Positions 1 through 6,316 of a stretch of 24,654 bases of DNA are shown one piece after another (position 1 is the stretch's first letter; each line of letters starts with the position of its first letter). Origin of the DNA: Deltaproteobacteria bacterium (GTDB taxonomy: Bacteria > Desulfobacterota > Desulfobacteria > Desulfobacterales > Desulfatirhabdiaceae); NCBI GenBank assembly GCA_021778975.1, contig JAJYBO010000008.1, positions 1-24,654 on the forward strand. Reading direction: 5' to 3'. The translations under genes were made by a program, and so were the position numbers. Below the pieces are notes generated by a model. That model saw nothing but the letters and a program-made list of their open reading frames with translations. It had not been told where the DNA came from and ran no database searches.

Positions 1-37
1 ATTTCATGATGGGGGCTGAATAGTTACGTAAATTATT

Positions 38-159
38 GATGCTCTCGTAAAAGTTTGCAGGCAAGACGCGCAAATCATGAGGAGTGAGGCATAGTTATAG
101 TACGCCTCAGCGACGAAGGATACAGCGCAATGCAGCATCCGGGCTTTACGAAGCCGTCA
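38..159 (-). repeat. Dispersed repeat, copy 1 (inverted relative to copy 2 at 20336-20451)
   Basis: Read on the minus strand, this segment matches 20336-20451 over about 113 bases with roughly 85% identity by eye. It begins with tgacggcttcgtaaa and runs to gcaaactttta. The far end (38-56, gatgctctcgtaaaagttt on the plus strand) imperfectly matches the element's own start, so the unit looks like a small element with terminal inverted repeats. An internal stem pairs GAGGCGTA with TATGCCTC (minus strand). No protein is encoded. It lies directly after the stop of the minus-strand gene at 146-760 and supplies that gene's last codons and stop. A MITE-like or REP-like dispersed element is the likeliest identity. 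Confidence 0.8.
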
Positions 160-760
160 AATCCTGCGGCATGGCGTTGATTTGCTGGCATAGTTTGGCA
201 ACAGCCTGACCGCGCCAGACACCTTTCCCGGAAAGTGTCGAAATCCCCTGCTGTTCTAAATTTTTTGCAATCTTTTCAAAACTCATCTGCTCTTTGCGCA
301 TGGCGCTAATCATTTCGACAAGTTGTTCTTTTCCTAATGGCTGCATAATTTCAGCGCCCGTGTCCGCGGAAGACAGTTCTGTCGCCAGGGGGGCATCTTC
401 GTCGGGCGTTTCGGAAAAAGCAGTTTCCGTTTCCGTCTGAGGCGTCGGACTTTCCTGCTCTGGTTTGCGAGCGGCGGCGCCCATTGAAATCATTTCCAGC
501 GCAGCAGCAATACGTTCTTCAAATACCGCCCGTTTCTCTTCGATTTCGATCAGACGTTTCTGAGTTTCAGTCAAATCTTCAAGCAATTTTTTGATAGCCG
601 TCAGATGCTCGACGGAACCGCTTTTTTGAAATACATCCCGGCGTCTGTTGTCACCGATGTTTTGTCTGTCCGGACTTTTATAGGTATTGTCGTACGGCTT
701 TCGATTGCGATCATACGATTTATTTTTTCCGGTTCTCAAATTATGGAGAAAATCATCCAT
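146..760 (-). CDS. Hypothetical protein with coiled coil and recombinase-like C-terminal helix region
   Basis: This 204-residue protein is not recognised as a named family. It has a basic, Arg/Asn/Tyr-rich N-terminus (1-45), a predicted coiled coil around 52-92 (ETQKRLIEIEEKRAVFEERI), an acidic low-complexity linker (about 98-140), and a C-terminal segment (about 148-195) with the pattern SFEKIAKNLEQQGISTLSGK followed by W. That pattern resembles the helix-turn-helix tail of serine recombinases (IA..LN..G..T..GKG.W), but no catalytic resolvase domain is present. DNA binding is therefore possible, not shown. The start is backed by AAGGGAG seven bases upstream of the ATG. The last three residues (TAS) and the stop lie inside the dispersed repeat, so the original C-terminus may have been altered. 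Confidence 0.65.
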   Translation of the reverse strand: MDDFLHNLRTGKNKSYDRNRKPYDNTYKSPDRQNIGDNRRRDVFQKSGSVEHLTAIKKLLEDLTETQKRLIEIEEKRAVFEERIAAALEMISMGAAARKPEQESPTPQTETETAFSETPDEDAPLATELSSADTGAEIMQPLGKEQLVEMISAMRKEQMSFEKIAKNLEQQGISTLSGKGVWRGQAVAKLCQQINAMPQDLTAS

Positions 761-800
761 ATGGATACTCCCTTTGGCAGGAACAAAAAAATAAAAATAG

Positions 801-865
801 ATGTTACGCTAAAAATTCATTGGATTGCACCCCATACGGAGCGACAAATCCAAATAACGTAACAT
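801..865. repeat. Palindromic element (long imperfect inverted repeat)
   Basis: The arms ATGTTACG (801-808) and CGTAACAT (858-865) pair perfectly. A second block, TTGGATT (820-826), pairs with AATCCAA (847-853). This leaves a loop of about 20 bases. The right arm plus neighbouring bases recurs in the leader of ppdK: the 12-mer aataacgtaaca is at 853-864 on the plus strand and at 15808-15819 on the minus strand, each preceded by CGAC and CAA at slightly different spacing. A small dispersed palindrome or an operator are both possible. Confidence 0.5.
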
Positions 866-913
866 GCTGTGGATACGATATTAAAACTCGATAGAACACA
901 TTGTGCAACTTCG

Positions 914-975
914 TCAATCGCGACGGGATTGATCGTTTAAAGAACGATTGTGTGAGAGGCTGCCCTATACGGGCA
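914..975 (+). other. Three consecutive short stem-loops; possible structured RNA
   Basis: The stems are TCAATC/GATTGA (914-919 with 927-932), ATCGTT/AACGAT (932-937 with 943-948) and TGCCC/GGGCA (961-965 with 971-975), with a further GCATG/CATGC pair near 990-1000. They do not match a riboswitch that I recognise. The series could be part of an untranslated RNA or leader, or chance pairing in DNA of low coding constraint. Confidence 0.2.
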
Positions 976-1332
976 TGACAGGGACCGAAGCGGAAAGAGC
1001 ATGACATGCATTTGAGTAATAGTATTAAATGAACCGTAATGTGTCAATAACGGATTGCATCTCAATGGAACTTTTTGGATGTTTTTTTATTCAACTGTCT
1101 TTATGCGCATTTGTGACATTTACATCCTGTAAAAAATGCTGACAAGCCCAAACCGACATTTCGCTTTCCCGATGTATGAGGTTGAACCATATCAATAACG
1201 ATATTGAGTGATTGGTTGAAGACCATCGTTTCGGAAAGCATGGTATATGGATTGCTATGATGTCCATAAACGTTATCGCCGCCGGACCTGGCATATATGC
1301 CGTTCTTCTTCTTGTCATTGAGGACGCCTTTC

Positions 1333-1701
1333 GTGAATGCACAGATTACATTGCTGATTGCAGATCGAAACCCGCATGTGCGGGAATTTCTGAAGCGGGA
1401 ATTGCTGGTCGAAGGCTACCATATCCGGCTTGCCAGCACCGGCAGGGAAATACTGGAGTACATGTCCGGGGTTCAGCCCGATATCCTCATACTGGATCCC
1501 GATATGCCCGATATCGCCGATATCTCACTGATCGAGCGCATTCATCGGATGTATCCCCAGATGCCGGTGGTGGTGCATTCGCTGGTGACGGATATTGTTC
1601 ACCAACTGGATGGTGCGCACCCAATCGTTTTTGTAGAGAAACAGGGCAGCAGCATTGATCATCTGAAGCAGGCCATCAAAGGGATTCTTGAGACGGTATG
1701 A
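1333..1701 (+). CDS. Single-domain response regulator receiver
   Basis: This is a stand-alone receiver (CheY-like) domain of about 122 residues with no output domain. The phospho-acceptor is expected in the strand-loop ILILDPDMPD, the switch Ser in VVVHSLV and the conserved Lys in VFVEKQG. The acidic pocket is reduced to one Asp (LLIADRNP instead of DD), and the usual PGxDG turn is degenerate (MPDIAD), so phosphorylation chemistry may be weak. I chose the GTG at 1333 because GAGGA lies eight bases upstream; an ATG at 1297 would add 12 residues without an obvious ribosome site. It is the first gene of the operon, three bases before the histidine kinase, and probably accepts phosphate from it or binds it. 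Confidence 0.8.
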   Translation: MNAQITLLIADRNPHVREFLKRELLVEGYHIRLASTGREILEYMSGVQPDILILDPDMPDIADISLIERIHRMYPQMPVVVHSLVTDIVHQLDGAHPIVFVEKQGSSIDHLKQAIKGILETV

Positions 1702-1704
1702 GCC

Positions 1705-3420
1705 ATGACACCGCTTCCCTTGTTTGAACAAACCGCTTATTACAAAGCGCTGATGCGGAAGATGGTGGCCGCCATCATGACGGTATCGTTTATCCCCGTG
1801 TTTTTGGTCAGCAGCGCCATATTCTATCAGTTTCGTCTCTCCTACAAGGAAAAGATATACGCGCAGTTCATGGATACCGTGCAGAAGCACAGTATGAACA
1901 TTGATAGGTTTATCACCTCAAAATTTCAAGAAATCCAATATCTGTCCCGGAGTATCGCCATGCAGGACATCACTCAGGACATATCGCTGCGGCGCCAGCT
2001 CGTTTTGATGCAGAAAGTGTATGGGCCTGTGCTGGTGGATATGGGCGTCATTGATGACCAGGGATTGCAAATAGCGTACGCGGGTCCCTATGCGCTGACC
2101 GGCGCGCGTTATACCGATGCCGGCTGGTTTCGGAAAGTCATGGCGGATGCCAGTGATATCAGCGACGTATTTTTAGGACTCCGAGGATCCCCCCATTTTA
2201 TTGTTGCCGTTCGGAACAGTCAGGAGGGACGCCCATGGACTCTGAGGGCCACCATTGACTTCAACGCATTCAATGCGCTGGTGGAAGGCATTCGCGGCGG
2301 CAAGACAGGCATTGCGTTCATCGTGAACCGGGATGTCGAGTTTCAGACCCGCCCGGCCGTCAACATCGTTCCCGATAAACGACTGATCCAATCGCTGTTT
2401 CAGAAAAAAACGTTGTCAAAGAAACCAGACAACGTACATCTGGTTGAAACCGTGGATGTTTCCGGCGTGAAAGTCATCTATGCCGCATCGTTCTTGAAAA
2501 ACGGCGAGTGGCTGCTGGTATATCGTCAGAACGCTGCGGAGGCCTTCAGCAAACTCAACCAGATGCAGGTACTGTCCATCCTCATTTTTATACTGGGCGG
2601 TGTCGGCATTGTTATCATGGCCTATCTGATTTCGGGACGAATGGTTCACCGGATAGCGGTTTCCGATCACGAAAAAGAAATACTGAACCAGCAGGTGATC
2701 GAAACCGGAAGACTGGCCTCCATTGGCGAACTGGCAGCGGGCATTGCACACGAAATCAACAATCCAGTGGCCATTATGGTGGAAGAAGCCGGATGGATAC
2801 AGGATCTGCTCGATGAAGAAGACTTTCGGCAGAGCGAAAACCTGGAAGAGTTCAGGCGGGCGGTGGCCCAGATCAAAACCCAGGGCGCCCGGTGTAAGGA
2901 TATCACCCATAAACTGCTCAGTTTCGCCCGAAAAACGGATCCCCGCCAGCAGAATGTTCAGATCAACGACCTTGTTTCGGAGCTGGTGGCATTGTCGGAT
3001 CAGCGGGCCAGACGCAGCATGGTGGTCATTCACGCCGAATTGATGGAAAATCTGCCGCTGCTCCGACTGTCCGTTTCGGAACTTCAGCAGGTGATCCTGA
3101 ATTTAATCAACAATGCCATTGACGCGATGGAAAGAAAAGGCGGCGAACTCTTCATCTATACCCGGCAGGAAGAGCGGTGGGTGGTGATCGAGGTGTCCGA
3201 TACGGGCTGCGGCATTCCCGAAGACAACCTGCAGCGGATATTCGATCCATTTTTCACCACCAAACCCGTGGGAAAAGGCACGGGGCTGGGGCTGGCGATC
3301 TGTTACGGAATTGTTCGGAAAATGGGCGGGGATATCCGGGTGCGCAGCACTCTCAATGTGGGTACGGTGTTTACCGTTTATCTGCCAATCGCCACCCCGG
3401 ACAGATATGAGGCGTCATGA
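1705..3420 (+). CDS. Cache-domain sensor histidine kinase
   Basis: This is a membrane histidine kinase of 571 residues. TM1 lies at about 20-43, an extracytoplasmic Cache-type ligand domain at about 45-280 (FNALVEGIRGGKTGIAFIVN is typical), and TM2 at about 289-310. The HisKA segment is GELAAGIAHEINNP with the phospho-accepting His at residue 349. The ATPase has an N box (QQVILNLINNAIDAM), a G1 box (SDTGCGIP), an F box (IFDPFFTTK) and a G2 box (GKGTGLGLAI). All residues needed for autophosphorylation appear intact. The catalytic core is of the NtrB/ZraS-like type. It follows the first receiver by three bases, and its stop lies one base before the next gene's start. The Cache ligand cannot be read from sequence; given the adjacent TauE/SafE permease, a small organic or sulfur oxyanion is a guess. 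Confidence 0.93.
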   Translation: MTPLPLFEQTAYYKALMRKMVAAIMTVSFIPVFLVSSAIFYQFRLSYKEKIYAQFMDTVQKHSMNIDRFITSKFQEIQYLSRSIAMQDITQDISLRRQLVLMQKVYGPVLVDMGVIDDQGLQIAYAGPYALTGARYTDAGWFRKVMADASDISDVFLGLRGSPHFIVAVRNSQEGRPWTLRATIDFNAFNALVEGIRGGKTGIAFIVNRDVEFQTRPAVNIVPDKRLIQSLFQKKTLSKKPDNVHLVETVDVSGVKVIYAASFLKNGEWLLVYRQNAAEAFSKLNQMQVLSILIFILGGVGIVIMAYLISGRMVHRIAVSDHEKEILNQQVIETGRLASIGELAAGIAHEINNPVAIMVEEAGWIQDLLDEEDFRQSENLEEFRRAVAQIKTQGARCKDITHKLLSFARKTDPRQQNVQINDLVSELVALSDQRARRSMVVIHAELMENLPLLRLSVSELQQVILNLINNAIDAMERKGGELFIYTRQEERWVVIEVSDTGCGIPEDNLQRIFDPFFTTKPVGKGTGLGLAICYGIVRKMGGDIRVRSTLNVGTVFTVYLPIATPDRYEAS

Positions 3421-3421
3421 C

Positions 3422-3820
3422 ATGATGGGTGAGACATATTCATCTGAAAATACACCGCTTCGGCTTCTTATTGCGGATGACGAAGCGGAATTTGTAGATG
3501 TCATCGCCCGAAGAATCGCCAAACGCAACGTCCGGGTGCGCAAAGCTTATCGGGGATACGAGGCCATTGATATCCTTCGCGAAGAACCGTTTGATGTCGC
3601 CTTGCTGGGTCTGAAAATGACGGATATGGACGGCCTCGAATTGCTCCAACTGTTCAAAAAGATAGCGCCTGACCTTCGGATTGTCATTCTTACCGATTAT
3701 GAAGGAGAGGCCGCCGCCCGCGACAGTGTGGCGCATGGCGCGGCGGACTATCTGATCAAACCATGTGATTTCGATGAGTTGATCGCCACAATATGGCGGG
3801 CGGCGTTATCAAAAGTGTGA
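3422..3820 (+). CDS. Degenerate (pseudo-)receiver domain protein, phospho-acceptor Asp replaced by Gly
   Basis: This is a single receiver domain of 132 residues. The acidic pair is present (LLIADDEAEF, D19-D20) and so are the switch Thr (VILTDYEG) and Lys (YLIKPCDF). The phospho-acceptor position reads LLGLKMTDMDG, with Gly63 where Asp is expected (codon ggt, one base from gat) and Thr replacing the usual Pro. It therefore should not accept phosphate in the normal way and may act as a binding partner, decoy or constitutive-state regulator. There are tandem ATGs at 3422 and 3425; GAGG at 3409-3412 favours the first. It sits between the kinase and a canonical receiver in the same operon. Confidence 0.85.
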   Translation: MMGETYSSENTPLRLLIADDEAEFVDVIARRIAKRNVRVRKAYRGYEAIDILREEPFDVALLGLKMTDMDGLELLQLFKKIAPDLRIVILTDYEGEAAARDSVAHGAADYLIKPCDFDELIATIWRAALSKV

Positions 3821-3833
3821 AGGAGGCCCGGGT

Positions 3834-4295
3834 ATGGACGAATTCAATGTATTGTTTGTGGATGATGAAGTTGATTTTCTGGAAACCCTGCTCAAGCGGA
3901 TGAAAAAACGCCAGTTGAACGCATCCGGCGTTAACAGCGGCGAGGCCGCGGTGGCGTATCTGCAGGATCATGCTGTGGATATCGTTGTTTTGGATGTCCG
4001 GATGCCAGGCATGGACGGCATTGAAACACTAAAAAACATCAAAAAAATCAGTCCATTGACAGAAGTTGTCATGTTGACTGGCCATGCCTGTCTCGAAATC
4101 GCCCGCGAGGGCATGGAGGCGGGCGCGTTCGATTATCTGATGAAACCGATCAACATCGATGAGCTGTTGTACAAACTTCAGGATGCCTATCAGAAAAAAT
4201 CCATTCAACAGGAAAAAATACAACGTCTCGAGGAGGTGATGACCGCCCGCCCATCCATAACATCCAATACCATAACCGTCGGATCGTCGAGTTGA
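3834..4295 (+). CDS. Canonical single-domain response regulator
   Basis: This 153-residue receiver has all canonical residues: acidic pocket D10-D11 (LFVDDEVDF), phospho-acceptor Asp54 (IVVLDVRMPGMDG), switch Thr (VVMLTGH) and Lys (YLMKPIN). A C-terminal helix of about 20 residues (QKKSIQQEKIQRLEEVM) and a Ser/Thr-rich tail follow, with no output domain. A strong AAGGAGG lies upstream of the ATG. This is the most likely phosphoryl acceptor from the Cache kinase at 1705-3420. With no DNA-binding domain, it should act by protein contact or as an intermediate in a phosphorelay, perhaps on the downstream permease or PEP-synthase-like protein (inference from operon order). Confidence 0.92.
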   Translation: MDEFNVLFVDDEVDFLETLLKRMKKRQLNASGVNSGEAAVAYLQDHAVDIVVLDVRMPGMDGIETLKNIKKISPLTEVVMLTGHACLEIAREGMEAGAFDYLMKPINIDELLYKLQDAYQKKSIQQEKIQRLEEVMTARPSITSNTITVGSSS

Positions 4296-4332
4296 CCGAT
4301 ATCCATTATCTATAGAAAGGAGCTGTACTCGT

Positions 4333-5613
4333 ATGAAATTTTTCAATCACTGGGGTCGTTTTATGATGATGGGCGCCCGCGCCCACGCCGCATGGGAACT
4401 CGAAGTGTCCAGAACCATTCTGGGCGACCGAAAACGCCTGATCATTCTGGGCTTTCTCACCATTCCCATCATTCTGGGAGGCTTCGCTTTCGCGGATCAA
4501 ATTGCCGCTTCTCTGCCGGGTTTTATCGGAGACAAGAGCGCCTACAGTCCGGCGTTTTATTCCAACGGAATATTTGTCGCCTCGATCCTGATCGGTATCT
4601 GCGCAGGGCTGATTACCGGATGTATCGGTGCGGGTGGCGGATTTGTGGTGGCCCCCGCGTTGATGAGCGCCGGTATCAAAGGTATTCTGGCGGTGGGGAC
4701 GGATCTGTTTCATATTTTCGCCAAAGCGATTATGGGCAGTGTGATTCACAAAAAATTGGGAAACATTTCGGTGCCGCTGGCCCTCGTTTTTCTGATCGGG
4801 GCCATGATCGGCGCAACCGCGGGCGGTTTGATCAACCGGTGGCTGTATGAAATCAATCCGGTGCTGAGTGACGCATTTATTACCACCGTGTATTGTTTCA
4901 TGCTGGGAGGACTGGGGATTTACTCCATGATGGATTTTCTCTCCGCACGCAAATCCAGTGCTGGTCAGGCCGTTCATGGCGGCAAAACGGAAGGCGCAGA
5001 TTTGGGCGGCTTGCCCCGTAAACTTCAGTCTATCCGGATTCCGCCCATGATTACTTTCGATGAAGGCATTATTCCTGGGGGCCGTCAGATATCCTGTGTT
5101 TTTCTGATATTGAGTGGGGTGCTGGTCGGACTGGCCGCGGCCATCATGGGGGTGGGCGGCGGATTTTTGACCTTTCCCATCTTTGTCTATGTGCTGGGCG
5201 TATCATCGCTCACAACGGTCGGCACCGATATTTTTCAGATCATTTTCACTTCCGGCTACGCGGGTATCGGTCAGTACGCCATTTATGGATTCATCTTCTA
5301 CACACTGGCGATGGGAATGCTGCTGGGATCGCTGTTGGGGATCCAACTGGGCGCACTGGTCACCAAAGTGGTGCCGGGGATAGCGATTCGCGGGTTTTAT
5401 GCACTGTCGGTTCTGGCGGGGTTTGTGAACCGGCTGTTCGCACTTCCCAAAAAACTGGCGGATATGGAATTCATTTCTCTTTCCAAAGGCACATCCATGA
5501 TGCTGGACAGAATCGGCGCCGTCATATTCTGGATAGTGGTCGGGGGGTTTGCGATCTGGGTGATTGGCACATTTGTCATGAACATCAAAAAACTCAAAGG
5601 GGAGGACATCTGA
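4333..5613 (+). CDS. TauE/SafE family anion permease (sulfite exporter-like)
   Basis: This polytopic membrane protein of 426 residues carries the duplicated signature of the TauE/SafE (former DUF81) family. The first half has CIGAGGGFVVAPALM followed by AVGTDLFHIF. The second half has IMGVGGGFLTFPIF followed by TVGTDIFQII. Family members move sulfite, sulfoacetate, thiosulfate or other small anions across the cytoplasmic membrane. It is longer than the common ~250-residue form: the N-terminus has a soluble segment of about 40 residues before the first membrane helix, and a loop of about 40 residues separates the two halves. AAAGGAG precedes the start. The stop overlaps the next ATG by one base (TGATG), which indicates translational coupling with the two-TM protein. 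The substrate is unknown; sulfite is plausible for a sulfur-metabolising host. Confidence 0.88.
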   Translation: MKFFNHWGRFMMMGARAHAAWELEVSRTILGDRKRLIILGFLTIPIILGGFAFADQIAASLPGFIGDKSAYSPAFYSNGIFVASILIGICAGLITGCIGAGGGFVVAPALMSAGIKGILAVGTDLFHIFAKAIMGSVIHKKLGNISVPLALVFLIGAMIGATAGGLINRWLYEINPVLSDAFITTVYCFMLGGLGIYSMMDFLSARKSSAGQAVHGGKTEGADLGGLPRKLQSIRIPPMITFDEGIIPGGRQISCVFLILSGVLVGLAAAIMGVGGGFLTFPIFVYVLGVSSLTTVGTDIFQIIFTSGYAGIGQYAIYGFIFYTLAMGMLLGSLLGIQLGALVTKVVPGIAIRGFYALSVLAGFVNRLFALPKKLADMEFISLSKGTSMMLDRIGAVIFWIVVGGFAIWVIGTFVMNIKKLKGEDI

Positions 5614-6302
5614 TGCTGGCCAATAAAAGTGAATTCACAAAAGGGGCGGGAATGCTGGCAGCGTTTTTCATCGTGCTGATACTGATATTCATGCCCATTT
5701 TCGGAGGGGGTAAAAACGGCCTGAATTATCTGGATGGCCTGTACAATTCCATATCCAAAGGCTCTGCCTATTACATTCCGATGCTTCAAAAGAAAACCGC
5801 CGTGCTGTCCGGAAATAAAATCACGGCATCATTCGCCATGAAAAGTGAAAAACAGGCCACAGAAACGGCTGCTTTGTTGAATCGAGCCGGCGCGATGGTC
5901 AATGTAACCGGAACGGAAATCAAAGTCAGCGGCGATCTGGGGGCCATAACGGCGAATTGTCTTGAAGATTCCGATCTGATGTTCAAGAATCAGGGGGATA
6001 AGGTCAGGGCCAAATATGGCATTGACGAACGGCAGTCGCTGTACAACTGGTGGGAAGCCTGGAAGAGCATGAGCAAGGATCTCAACAAGCAGAAAAAATT
6101 TGGGGAAACCGCCATGATCGCCGATCTGAACAAAAGAGCAGTGGAATGCGCATACAATTATTACGGGATAACATCGCAGAACATCGCTGAAAAATGGGTG
6201 CTGGTGACGTTTTCACTCGTATTTTACGTGACTTATACCATGTGGTACGGGTTTGCGATTCTCTTCATGTTCGAGGGGTGGGGGCTGAAGCTTGAACACT
6301 GA
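5613..6302 (+). CDS. Two-TM membrane protein of unknown function, probable permease partner
   Basis: I do not recognise a named family. The 229-residue protein has one N-terminal membrane helix (about 13-31, AAFFIVLILIFMPIFGG), a soluble domain of about 165 residues that should face the periplasm, and a C-terminal aromatic-rich helix (about 196-222, VTFSLVFYVTYTMWYGFAIL). The soluble part contains a small alpha/beta unit (TASFAMKSEKQATETAALLN, then TGTEIKVSGDL), suggestive of a ligand or partner surface. The gene starts within the stop codon of the TauE/SafE permease (one-base overlap), so the two are probably made in equal amounts and form a complex. This is inference from context. Confidence 0.8.
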   Translation: MLANKSEFTKGAGMLAAFFIVLILIFMPIFGGGKNGLNYLDGLYNSISKGSAYYIPMLQKKTAVLSGNKITASFAMKSEKQATETAALLNRAGAMVNVTGTEIKVSGDLGAITANCLEDSDLMFKNQGDKVRAKYGIDERQSLYNWWEAWKSMSKDLNKQKKFGETAMIADLNKRAVECAYNYYGITSQNIAEKWVLVTFSLVFYVTYTMWYGFAILFMFEGWGLKLEH

Positions 6303-6316
6303 CAGGCAGGAATCAG

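Larger units (their letters stand above)
761..1332. other. Gene-free, hairpin-rich intergenic region
   Basis: The region separates divergent genes, so promoters for both directions should lie here. I see no convincing coding sequence. It holds a palindromic element (801-865), a run of short stems (914-975) and a perfect 6-4-6 inverted repeat TCAATA-ACGA-TATTGA at 1192-1207 that could be an operator for the downstream signalling operon. I could not assign a clear sigma-70 or sigma-54 promoter. Confidence 0.5.

Noticed and set aside
804..1007. 67-codon minus-strand reading frame in the intergenic region
   Set aside because: It spans the palindromic element and hairpins, has Cys/Arg/Phe-rich composition and no domain or convincing ribosome site.
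1212..1658. 148-codon plus-strand reading frame overlapping the first receiver
   Set aside because: The receiver frame carries recognisable receiver motifs and a ribosome site; this alternative has Cys/Arg/Tyr-rich noise.
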